Shown in pieces: positions 10,543-17,779 of a stretch of DNA of 64,000 bases. A program made the position numbers and the translations under genes. Every line of letters begins with the position of its first letter. The first letter of the stretch is position 1. Source of the stretch: CADEED01 sp041395625 (GTDB lineage: Bacteria > Pseudomonadota > Gammaproteobacteria > Steroidobacterales > Steroidobacteraceae); contig JAWLAE010000002.1 of NCBI GenBank assembly GCA_041395625.1, forward strand, positions 372,001 through 436,000, read 5' to 3'. The notes beneath the pieces are model-generated. The model was given only the letters and a program-made list of their open reading frames with translations, was not told the DNA's origin and ran no database searches.

Positions 10543-10890
10543 ATGCTCGGGCCGCCGGCGGGCACGCGCATCTGGATCGCCTGCGGGGTGACGGACTTGC
10601 GCAACGGCTTCGATGGCCTGGCGGCACGGGTGCAGAGCCAGCTGGCCGACAACCCGTTCTCGGGCCAGGTGTTTGTGTTCCGCGGCCGACGCGGCGATCG
10701 GGTGAAGCTGTTGTGGTGGGATGGGGATGGGCTGTGTCTGTTGGCCAAGCGTCTCGAGAGTGGCCGCTTTGTGTGGCCGCAGGCGAGCGACGGGAGCTGC
10801 GCCGTGACGAGTGCCCAGCTGTCGATGCTGCTCGAAGGAATCGATTGGCGGCGCGTGCGGCGCACCACCGCACCGACGCTCGCCGGGTGA
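10543..10890 (+). CDS. tnpB: IS66 accessory protein TnpB
   Basis: 115 residues, the IS66 Orf2 family. The hallmark segments are VTDLRNGFDGLAARVQ, VFVFRGRRGDRVKLLWWDGDG and GRFVWP near residues 18-80. The biochemical role is unknown, but it is required together with TnpA and TnpC in tested members. The ATG lies six bases after the tnpA stop and 87 bases before tnpC. Confidence 0.95.
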   Translation: MLGPPAGTRIWIACGVTDLRNGFDGLAARVQSQLADNPFSGQVFVFRGRRGDRVKLLWWDGDGLCLLAKRLESGRFVWPQASDGSCAVTSAQLSMLLEGIDWRRVRRTTAPTLAG

Positions 10891-10977
10891 GGTGAGCGAC
10901 CGGGAGCGCATGCTGGTTGTTAGCCATTGCACAGCCAGGCTCTTCACACGCAGCCTAACAAGGCGTATGATCCCGCC

Positions 10978-12546
10978 ATGTCCCGTCACGCGCCGCTGCC
11001 GACCGACATCGAGAGCTTGAACCAGCTCGTGCGGGCGCAGCGCGCCGAGCTCGAGCGGCTGCAGGCGACACTCCTCTGCAACGATCTGCTGATCGAGAAG
11101 CTGCGCACGGAGCTCTTGCGGCTGAAGCGCTGGCGGTTCGGGCGCTCGGCCGAGCCGCTCGAGGCTGAGATCGCGCAGTTGGAGTTGACGCTGGAGGATC
11201 TCGAGGCGAGTGCGTGCGCGGAGCCGCTCGCGGGCGCCGAGCCCGCGCATGCCCCGGCGCGAGCGACACCGGTGCGGCGGGCGCTGCCGGCGCATCTGCC
11301 CCGCGAGACGCTCACCCACACGCCTGCGTGTCACTGCCCCGACTGTGGCGAGGCACTGCGCGCCGCGGGCGAGGACGTGGGTGAAATCCTCGAGTACGTA
11401 CCGAGTACCTTCAAGGTCATCCGCCACGTGCGACCCAAGTTCGCTTGCGATCATTGCCAGACGCTGGTGCAAGTGCCGGCGCCCGCACGACCGATCGCAC
11501 GCGGTCTGGCCGGTCCCGGCTTGTTGGCCCACGTGCTGGTGTCCAAGTACGCCGATCATCTGCCGCTGTACCGCCAGGCCGAGATGTATGCGCGCGCGGG
11601 ACTCGAACTGGATCGCTCGACGCTCGCCGACTGGGTGGGCAGCGCGAGCGTCTTGTTAGCACCCCTGGTCAGCGCGCTCAGGCGCCAGGTGCTAGCCGGC
11701 GCCACGCTGCACGCCGACGATACGCCCGTGCCGGTGCTGTGCCCGGGGCGCGGGACGACCAAGACGGGGCGCTTGTGGACGTATGTGCGCGATCAGCGAC
11801 CCGCCGGCAGCGACCACCCGCCCGCGGTGTGGTTCGCCTACACCCCGGATCGCAAAGCGAAGCACGCGCTGGCGCATCTGCAAGACTTCCGCGGCGTCCT
11901 GCAAGCCGATGGCTACGCCGGCTTCCACGGTCTGTACGATCGAGTCGATCATCCCCTGATCGAAGCGGCCTGTTGGGCGCACGCGCGGCGCAAGTTCTAC
12001 GACGTGCATCAAGCCACCCAGTCGCCGCTCGCGCTCGCCGCGCTGCAGCAGATCGGGGCGCTGTATGCGATAGAAGCCGATATCCGCGGACGATCCCCCG
12101 ATGAACGGCGAGCCGTGCGCGAGGCGCGGGCCGGCCCGTTGTTAGATCTCCTGCACCGCTGGCTGCACGCCACGCTCGCCTCCCTGGCGAAGAAGTCCGA
12201 ACTGGCCGGTGCCATCCGCTACGCACTGTCACGCTGGCGCGCGCTCACCCGCTATCGCGATGACGGTGCGATCGAAATCGATAACAACGCCGCCGAGCGC
12301 GCGTTGCGCGCGGTGGCCCTGGGGCGAAAGAACTGGTTGTTTGCCGGCTCGGACAGCGGCGGCGAACGCGCCGCCGCCATCTACTCGCTCCTCGGCAGCG
12401 CCAAGCTCAACGGCCTCGATCCCGAAGCCTATCTGCGTCATGTCCTGAGCCACATCGCTGAGCATCCGATCAACGCCATGCACGAGCTCTTGCCGTGGAA
12501 CGTCGCGGCAACCCTCGCCACCAAACCAGAACAGCTCGCCGCCTAA
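10978..12546 (+). CDS. tnpC: IS66 DDE transposase TnpC
   Basis: 522 residues from the ATG at 10978 (MSRHAPLP). The N-terminal coiled coil (about 10-70; LVRAQRAELERLQ) has the LRLKRWRFGRSAE signature and is followed by a zinc-finger-like segment (CHCPDCG). The DDE transposase core has the first Asp in TLHADDTPVPVL, the second in LQADGYAGFHGLYD, and the Glu region IDNNAAERALRAVALGRKNWLFAGS. A C-terminal IS66 tail follows (SLLGSAKLNGLDPEAYL). It catalyses cleavage and strand transfer of the element. The stop lies 22 bases inside the right inverted repeat, and no disruption is visible. Confidence 0.96.
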   Translation: MSRHAPLPTDIESLNQLVRAQRAELERLQATLLCNDLLIEKLRTELLRLKRWRFGRSAEPLEAEIAQLELTLEDLEASACAEPLAGAEPAHAPARATPVRRALPAHLPRETLTHTPACHCPDCGEALRAAGEDVGEILEYVPSTFKVIRHVRPKFACDHCQTLVQVPAPARPIARGLAGPGLLAHVLVSKYADHLPLYRQAEMYARAGLELDRSTLADWVGSASVLLAPLVSALRRQVLAGATLHADDTPVPVLCPGRGTTKTGRLWTYVRDQRPAGSDHPPAVWFAYTPDRKAKHALAHLQDFRGVLQADGYAGFHGLYDRVDHPLIEAACWAHARRKFYDVHQATQSPLALAALQQIGALYAIEADIRGRSPDERRAVREARAGPLLDLLHRWLHATLASLAKKSELAGAIRYALSRWRALTRYRDDGAIEIDNNAAERALRAVALGRKNWLFAGSDSGGERAAAIYSLLGSAKLNGLDPEAYLRHVLSHIAEHPINAMHELLPWNVAATLATKPEQLAA

Positions 12547-13544
12547 CACCTCGGAAATCCCGTATCAACGTGCCCAGACCGGACGGTTACCAAGAATCCA
12601 ACTATGTCTTCATCCGATTTCCCGATCCGCAGATTCGACGCTCTGTCTTGGAGGAAAGGCGCAACTTGATGCTCGAATTGGCTGTCTGTCATACCAAGTC
12701 TGCACAGGTAGAGCGCAGCGTTGTCCTTTAGCGTGCCCTGGAGTTGCAGGCGCTTTAAATTCTGCTCGGCATAACCAAACCCAAGGAAGACGACTCGATC
12801 CGCTTCGCTAATTCTCTGCCTTGCACGTTCAAGCTCTTCTGAAGTCTCCTCGGACTCGTGCATGATTTTTATTGCGTCAGCTGCCGCGAACACTTTGTCT
12901 TTGTCAAAGATGTCGTTAGCAGGATCCACCACTCCAGCCCCGAAACCTACAACCTTAGACTCGTCATCGGTCCATGTCCGGAGAAAACCGAGCTGGCCAT
13001 GTAGATGAATGATTTCCGTACCGCCAAGTGCGTCGCGATAGTCATCTGCCTTTACGCTAGCAGGGGAGTATTTCACTTGCAGCGCCAGTTGGAGTTTGTA
13101 CTCGAGAACTCGATCATAGTTGTATGTCACAAATGTAACTTGGTTTTCCTTGAATTCACACAGCTTCGGCGCTCCCATCTCCTCGAACAGAATTTCAAAC
13201 CACTCGCTCGCAATGCGCTTTTTCTCCTGCTCGGAGCAATTCTCGAGGCGCGGATGGCGCCTTAGGTGCATCTCGTGCTCGCTCTTAAGTAGAAGCGCCG
13301 CTATTAGACATTTCCCAGCCGGAACTAGGTCGCTGTTGTATTCCAACATTGCATCGATAGATGCGTTCCCGGTGTGGTGAAGCGCTTGGTGGAGCCCCCG
13401 GTGGTAGCCACGGTCAAAGATCAGCTTCTTGAGTTCTTGGTCTCCGTATTGCCTTGCTAGTCCAAGGAGCTCTCTGCCCGTTGGGAAGCCATACGGCACG
13501 CTTGCACCTGCGCCGAGGACGACGACTGTTGACATCTTTATCAT
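12543..13544 (-). pseudogene. SIR2-like domain protein, C-terminus replaced by IS66 sequence
   Basis: The start is the ATG at 13544, with GGAG five bases upstream. The present frame of 333 residues ends inside the IS66 end; its last 15 residues (VTVRSGHVDTGFPRC) are encoded by the inverted repeat and adjoining IS DNA. The native protein would have had about 355 residues, ending at 9955. SIR2-fold marks are VVVLGAGASVPYGFPTG at the N-terminus, VTFVTYNYDRVLEYKL, IIHLHGQLG and VVFLGFGYAEQNLKRL. SIR2-like proteins of this sort often act as NAD-depleting effectors in phage defence (for example in Thoeris, Avs and DSR systems), but no known partner is next to it. The codons are much less GC-rich than in flanking genes. 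It may still make a partly functional protein. Confidence 0.8.
12568..12590 (-). repeat. IS66 right terminal inverted repeat
   Basis: Inverse of the left end with one difference. It is followed directly by the target-duplication copy CAAGAATC (12591-12598). Confidence 0.95.
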
Positions 13545-13579
13545 CAACTCTCCGCTCGTTCACCTGCCCGATAAATGAA

Positions 13580-13599
13580 GCACACTCGAACGAGCGTGC
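13580..13599. promoter_or_regulatory. Inverted repeat upstream of the SIR2-like gene
   Basis: GCACACTCGAACGAGCGTGC can fold on itself (8-9 pairs, one G-T). It lies about 35 bases upstream of the SIR2-like start, in the 5' untranslated or operator region. Function unknown. Confidence 0.4.
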
Positions 13600-13791
13600 T
13601 GAGCAACGCTTGCCGCAGCGCCCGTCGACAAGCGCACTACACTCGCCAGACAATCATTCGGAAGGCAATTTCCTTCGCGACTGCATTTTTCTTTTGGACC
13701 CAGTTGCGGCCTATCGATGCATGGCTAAATACTCCTTGGCTGGCGCAGACAACGCAAAGGTCGGTATGCGAGTGCGGATCGTGCAGGAAGT

Positions 13792-14415
13792 CTACTTCAG
13801 CGCGGACTCGTAAAACGCCTGAAGATTCTCGCGAAAAGTTGGCGCTATATCCTTCACCTCGTAAGTCACGCTTCGCTTCGACCCCTCGATGCGCACTGCA
13901 ATCGATTTGGCTGAAAGCACCCGCCGGTACTGCTCAATGGAAATGCGGGCAATTCCTGTCTCTGCCACCTGTGCCGATGCAGATCGCGTAATCGAGTTGT
14001 AAGTTGAAGTATCAGCCCAATCAACTCGACCGTTCTCGATTGGCAGCACCAATGGTATTGAATCGTCCAGCAAGAATGCGATTTCGCGCAGCACGCCCAG
14101 CTGATTCGGTCCGCCGTACATCGTGTCAAAATCGGTTTTGTTGAGCACGGTCAAGCCAATAGCCAGAACCTCGCCGGACGCCTTGGAGCGAGTGGCGATC
14201 GGATTAACATAGACTCCGTCAGCGTTGAGGTGGATGCCGCCGACCACTGACTTTCGCGAGATTCGATTGTTCTCGCTTCGAAAAACCGGATTTCCCGATT
14301 CCGTGAATCGAGTATCAGCCTCAACGACTTTAAACTTGCCAGGACCAAATAGCGCCGCCATGGCTGGCGCAGCGACCATGGCCACAATCAAGAACGCAAC
14401 CGACTTCCGACGCAT
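13792..14415 (-). CDS. Secreted protein of unknown function in the island
   Basis: 207 residues. The ATG at 14415 has GGGAG five bases upstream. Residues 1-21 form a clear Sec signal peptide (RRKSVAFLIVAMVAAPAMAA), so the product is periplasmic or outer-membrane bound. The mature part is rich in beta-type segments (FKVVEADTRF, VGGIHLNADGVYVNPIA, RSVTYEVKDIAP) with no motif I recognise. It lies 244 bases upstream of the SIR2-like gene on the same strand inside the low-GC island, so the two could share a transcript, but a functional link is not shown. Confidence 0.7.
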   Translation of the reverse strand: MRRKSVAFLIVAMVAAPAMAALFGPGKFKVVEADTRFTESGNPVFRSENNRISRKSVVGGIHLNADGVYVNPIATRSKASGEVLAIGLTVLNKTDFDTMYGGPNQLGVLREIAFLLDDSIPLVLPIENGRVDWADTSTYNSITRSASAQVAETGIARISIEQYRRVLSAKSIAVRIEGSKRSVTYEVKDIAPTFRENLQAFYESALK

Positions 14416-14599
14416 GCAAACTCCCTTTCAGCGAGCCAACTGCGAAAACGCCGAGAGATTAAATCGTCCGAGAAGTCTTGTCTCCGTTGGGCGCCGGTAA
14501 CAGCCGACTACAGCGAGCCCATTGTGCGGGTACGACTGAGGGTATTTCTATGTGAATGTCGCTGCTTGACGCTGAAATTGTCGGGGTTTTCGCCAGCGA
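14416..14599. other. Non-coding stretch before attR
   Basis: I see no gene here. The sequence is relatively AT-rich and holds the likely promoter of the secreted-protein gene, which reads leftward from 14415, and the internal side of the att junction. Confidence 0.4.
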
Positions 14600-14622
14600 T
14601 TCGAGTCCAACCCAGGGAGCCA
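14600..14622 (+). repeat. attR-like duplicate of the tRNA-Asn 3' end
   Basis: Identical over 23 bases to 9675-9697, including T-arm, acceptor 3' strand, discriminator and CCA, without the rest of a tRNA. It marks the distal border of a 4.9-kb island (about 2.4 kb before IS66 arrived). Confidence 0.85.
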
Positions 14623-14863
14623 CTTTCTGCAATATATTCAATAACTAACACGCCGAAGGCTCACCTCGATTCTTGTTTCGAACGATCGGCGCAAGGCCAG
14701 CCGGGCCCGAGAAATCGGCGGAAACTTGCAGTGCGGGTCTCACCCATAACGGTTGCCCGGTTGTTTGATCAAGCAAGCTTGAAAGAGTGGCAAGGCGTAT
14801 CGTCCGGTATGTGCTCAGGACATGCGTTCGCCTAGCGAGGGAGTTCGATCGATATTCTCCGCG
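14623..14863. other. No gene recognised
   Basis: This stretch lies between attR and the decayed fragments. Only short frames without recognisable products are present. Confidence 0.4.
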
Positions 14864-15473
14864 TTACTCCGATTCCACTTTTTCCAAATCCTTACGCCGC
14901 ACCGTCTCGAAAGACGTTCGAAATGAAGCATCGGCTGCGTCTCGGGCACCGCTGACGATTTTCCGCCGGCAGGTGTAGCCGTATATCTCATCGAACCTGT
15001 CGCTATCCAGAACAGCGCGAATATGGGGAGCAACTTCCGGGCGCTTTGGAATGGCGTTCGGACATGAATACACGAAAGATACGTGTTTGCGGTTTGCGAA
15101 GACCTACGGCGCGTCACCGGACAGAAGTGCGCCCTTGGGTCGGCGCGCATCGCGCCAATGCAACATGATGAATGACTCGGCACCGCGTGCGATGATCGCA
15201 CGCTGGTTGATGGCGAAGGCGGCGGCGAGGTCGAGGTAGCGACCCGCGCTAACTGAAGATGATGTGCCACTTCGCCGGGCAGCACTTCACTGGTCGGCTG
15301 CGCGAGCAATAGGATCGCCGTTTCATAGGAATTGATGCTTCCATTCGAGGTCAGCGCGCCGTCGAAATCGACAACGGCTACATCGACGATGTCGTCGGTC
15401 GTCGACGCAACGACTTGCGCCTGCTCCGTAAACAAAAGCGCAAGGCCCCACGAGAATCGGCAATGCCATTTCT
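14864..15473 (-). pseudogene. Decayed coding remnants, family not identified
   Basis: Minus-strand protein-like pieces occur in different frames. One begins EQAQVVASTTDDIVDVAVVDF and reads on to PTSEVLPGEVAHHLQL (about 15240-15430). A second starts YLDLAAAFAINQRAIIARG and passes through SFIMLHWRDARRP (about 15110-15250) in another frame. A third passes through VFANRKHVSFVYSCPNAIPK and RAVLDSDRFDEIYGYTCRRK and ends at 14864. Together they look like one gene broken by at least two frameshifts and a stop. I cannot name the family. It lies just downstream of the cupin gene on the same strand. Confidence 0.4.
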
Positions 15474-15474
15474 T

Positions 15475-15915
15475 CTAGTCGAGCGCGCCAATTGCATTCG
15501 GCTCGTGGTCATTCTCGCGGCACCACTCGAGATAGAGCGCACGCAATTTTGGCGTATCCATATAATCGAACGCTTCGCCGTTCTCGCCGACATAGGTAAG
15601 GCGTCCTGACATGACGATATACACGATGCAGGGCTCTTCGCCGACGCATCGCCACGAATCCTCGTTGCCAGGCGGCTCGTAGACGTAGCCACCAGGGCGG
15701 ACGATTTCGCCGGTCTCAAGCCGCCTGCTCCCGGACAGGTTCAAGGCATGAACCTCGCCCGCATGGCGATGGCGATCGATGGTCACGCCTGGCGCCACTT
15801 TAAGCTGCAGCGACCGCTCGTTTCCGTCAAAACGCAACGGCCGCGCCCAGACCCCTTCACCTAGGGGCATCCAGGGCAAATCCGCAGCGTGGACCGGTTT
15901 TGTCGCGTTGATCAT
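15475..15915 (-). CDS. Cupin-domain protein (ChrR/dioxygenase-like)
   Basis: 146 residues from the ATG at 15915, chosen over the ATG at 15927 because GGAG lies six bases before it. It has a single cupin barrel with metal-ligand motif 1 (ITIDRHRHAGEVHALNLSG-type pattern with two His and one Glu) and a second half GGYVYEPPGNEDSW. The closest family I recall is the cupin group of ChrR-like proteins and 2,4'-dihydroxyacetophenone dioxygenase. The substrate is unknown. It is divergent from a MarR regulator, with two palindromic operators between them, so it is very probably the regulator's target. Confidence 0.8.
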   Translation of the reverse strand: MINATKPVHAADLPWMPLGEGVWARPLRFDGNERSLQLKVAPGVTIDRHRHAGEVHALNLSGSRRLETGEIVRPGGYVYEPPGNEDSWRCVGEEPCIVYIVMSGRLTYVGENGEAFDYMDTPKLRALYLEWCRENDHEPNAIGALD

Positions 15916-15928
15916 AAGCTTCTCCATT

Positions 15929-15946
15929 TATCTTGATATCAAGATA
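15929..15946. promoter_or_regulatory. Palindromic operator 1 in the cupin/MarR intergenic region
   Basis: TATCTTGATATCAAGATA is a perfect 18-base palindrome, 13 bases upstream of the cupin start. Its size and symmetry are typical of a MarR-dimer site. Confidence 0.75.
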
Positions 15947-15950
15947 TCAC

Positions 15951-15976
15951 AATATATCTCGACGTCAAGATATATT
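15951..15976. promoter_or_regulatory. Palindromic operator 2 in the cupin/MarR intergenic region
   Basis: A 26-base palindrome with one mismatched pair, centred on GACGTC. Its core TATCTCGACGTCAAGATA resembles operator 1. The two centres are 26 bp apart. It ends 17 bases before the MarR start codon, so binding would cover both promoters. Confidence 0.75.
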
Positions 15977-15993
15977 CTTGGTATTGTCGCACC

Positions 15994-16515
15994 ATGACGA
16001 GAAAATCCGGATTTTCGCCAGCCGATCACGTCTCCCGCCTGATCGAACAGCGCCGGCGGGTATCGCCAAATGTTCCCCTCGACGGCATGGAAATTCTGGC
16101 GCGAGCGCGCCGGCTCGATCTCTTGTCCCGCCCGGCAATTGAGGCGGCTTTCAAACGCCACGGGATCGACACCGGCGAATTCGACGTCCTCGCGACGCTG
16201 CAGCGCGCCGGCCCGCCGTATACGCTGCGCCCGACCGAGCTTTATGAAACGCTGATGATTTCCTCGGGCGGTCTTACGGACAGGCTGAACAGGCTTGACA
16301 AGAGCGGTCTGATCGCGCGTACGCCAAGCCCCCACGACGGACGCAGTCTGCTCGTCAAGCTGACACCCAAAGGACTGGCGCTGATTGACAAAGCGTTTCG
16401 GGACGACATGAATATTGAGCTTGGGATGCTATCGCCGCTCAGTCGGAACGAGCGCGATGAACTTGCACGCCTATTGGCGAAATTGTTAGGCGGGATCGAA
16501 ACCATCGGCCGATGA
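15994..16515 (+). CDS. MarR-family transcriptional regulator
   Basis: 173 residues. A winged-helix core spans about residues 55-145 (GEFDVLATLQRAG, YTLRPTELYETLMISSGGLTDRLNRLDKSGLIAR, DGRSLLVKLTPKGLALIDKAF) with flanking dimer helices. MarR proteins usually repress divergent genes and release DNA on binding a small phenolic ligand. The start lies very close to the operators and has no obvious Shine-Dalgarno, so the message may be nearly leaderless. The expected target is the cupin gene, together with itself. Confidence 0.92.
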   Translation: MTRKSGFSPADHVSRLIEQRRRVSPNVPLDGMEILARARRLDLLSRPAIEAAFKRHGIDTGEFDVLATLQRAGPPYTLRPTELYETLMISSGGLTDRLNRLDKSGLIARTPSPHDGRSLLVKLTPKGLALIDKAFRDDMNIELGMLSPLSRNERDELARLLAKLLGGIETIGR

Positions 16516-16610
16516 GCGAATGCCGGAGATGACGACTGACCGCGGCGGCCGGCAAAACTGCGCGAAATTCAAGCTTCGGCGCCTGACATACAGCTCGATA
16601 CGTGTTCACG

Positions 16611-16627
16611 CAGGGGAGCCACTTCCT
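16611..16627 (+). repeat. Weak second att-like sequence
   Basis: CAGGGGAGCCACTTCCT resembles the attR neighbourhood CAGGGAGCCACTTTCT (14613-14628), with one extra G and one substitution. It may be the outer border of a second, older insertion that carried the MarR/cupin module. Confidence 0.35.
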
Positions 16628-16665
16628 ACGGGCCCAGCCCAGGTTTGCGCGCCTAGCGTGCAGAC

Positions 16666-16911
16666 TCAGTAATGCGGCGGCTTCTCGAGCCGAGATAACG
16701 GATCATCGCTCCCGTCCACACTCGGTGCCACCATCGTGTCCAACTGTTGCAGCAAAAGTTGATGCCGCCGCGTGACCGCATCGAGCTCGCGCTGCTGCTT
16801 GTATAGCAAGTCGCTCAATTCCTGCACGGTGCGTTCGATGTGCGCGAGTTTCTCCTCAATGGTCTCGATCCGTCTGTTAGTACGGTCGACTGGCGCCAGT
16901 TGGTCCGGCAT
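16666..16911 (-). CDS. slyX: SlyX-like protein
   Basis: 81 residues from the ATG at 16911; longer in-frame starts give an unlikely arginine-rich extension. Almost the whole protein is a coiled coil (RIETIEEKLAHIERTVQELS, LLYKQQRELDAVTRRHQLLL), and it ends in the family signature PPHY. SlyX is a small conserved protein of unknown function, first found beside slyD in enterobacteria. It stands alone here, divergent from the DUF937 gene. Confidence 0.85.
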   Translation of the reverse strand: MPDQLAPVDRTNRRIETIEEKLAHIERTVQELSDLLYKQQRELDAVTRRHQLLLQQLDTMVAPSVDGSDDPLSRLEKPPHY

Positions 16912-17178
16912 AAGGGAAATACCCGCTGCTGAAGATGCATCAAGTGGATCGAAGACCCATTGTAGCGCGGCAACGCAAGCGCGCGTTCGCGCCCAGCAAG
17001 TGCCGGATTCCGCCCTCCCTTTGGCTGGCCGCCAGTGTTCGGGGCCGTGTTGCGAAAACACTTGGCGGTGCCGTTGTGAGTGCCGATAGCCCCTGAATCC
17101 GGGCGCGCCCGAGCCGCTGCGCGGCAACTGGTGTAAAGTTATAGATCGATCATCAATACCAGCTCAGGGGACGAAAAA

Positions 17179-17766
17179 ATGCAGATCATGGACGTTCTGA
17201 ATCAGTTGGGCGGCCTGCAGTCGATGGCACGCGAACTCGGCGTCAGCGAATCTCAGGCATCGAGCGGCGCGGCGGCGCTGCTGCCGGCGATTCTCGGTGG
17301 TTTCACGAAGCAGGCGCAGGCGCAGCCGTCGGGTCTCGAGGGACTAGCGGGGGTGCTGGGCAAGCTCGGCGGTGGTGGTCTGCTCGAGAACGTGCTCGCG
17401 CCACAAGCGACGAATGTGTCGCAGGGCAACGATGTGCTTGGGCAGATCTTTGGCTCCAAGGACGTCAGCCGCGCGGTGGCGCAGAACGCGGCGTCGCAGT
17501 CGGGCCTCGATCCAACCGTGCTGAAAAAGATGCTGCCAATATTGGCAATGCTGGTGGCGGGGTACATGGCGAAGTCCGGCACGGGCCGCACGGCACAAAT
17601 CGACGCGCAGCCCGGCGGCGGCTTGGGCGGTGTCCTGGGCAGTCTCCTGGGCGGTGGTCGCGGCTCGCAGGCGGCCGCCCCTGGCATGGGCTCGCTGCTC
17701 GACCTGAACGGCAATGGCAATCCGCTGGATGACATCCTGGGGATGGCCACGAAGATGATGCGCTAG
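17179..17766 (+). CDS. DUF937 (YidB-like) protein
   Basis: 195 residues. The N-terminal part has the DUF937 pattern (LNQLGGLQSMARELGVSE, then ALLPAILGGFTKQAQ). Low-complexity glycine-rich stretches follow (GLGGVLGSLLGGGRG), and the C-terminal segment GSLLDLNGNGNPLDDILGMA is also seen in family members. Function is unknown; a hydrophobic helix around LAMLVAGYMA may be buried or membrane-associated. The following gene starts 14 bases after its stop, so they are probably cotranscribed. Confidence 0.85.
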   Translation: MQIMDVLNQLGGLQSMARELGVSESQASSGAAALLPAILGGFTKQAQAQPSGLEGLAGVLGKLGGGGLLENVLAPQATNVSQGNDVLGQIFGSKDVSRAVAQNAASQSGLDPTVLKKMLPILAMLVAGYMAKSGTGRTAQIDAQPGGGLGGVLGSLLGGGRGSQAAAPGMGSLLDLNGNGNPLDDILGMATKMMR

Positions 17767-17779
17767 CGGTCGAGCAGCG

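Larger units (their letters stand above)
10077..12590 (+). mobile_element. Complete IS66-family insertion sequence
   Basis: 2514 bp bounded by inverted repeats of 23 bases with one mismatch (10077-10099 and 12568-12590, starting GTAACCGTCCGG). It is flanked by a perfect 8-bp target duplication CAAGAATC (10069-10076 and 12591-12598). It carries the three expected genes in order tnpA, tnpB, tnpC, all intact. Both ends and an 8-bp duplication match the known behaviour of IS66 elements. The perfect duplication and intact genes indicate a fairly recent insertion. It landed in the 3' part of a SIR2-like gene. Confidence 0.97.

Noticed and set aside
12543..14415. SIR2-like and secreted genes as a toxin-antitoxin pair
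   Set aside because: The second gene carries a signal peptide and is not a typical antitoxin; the spacing of 244 bases is large for such a pair.
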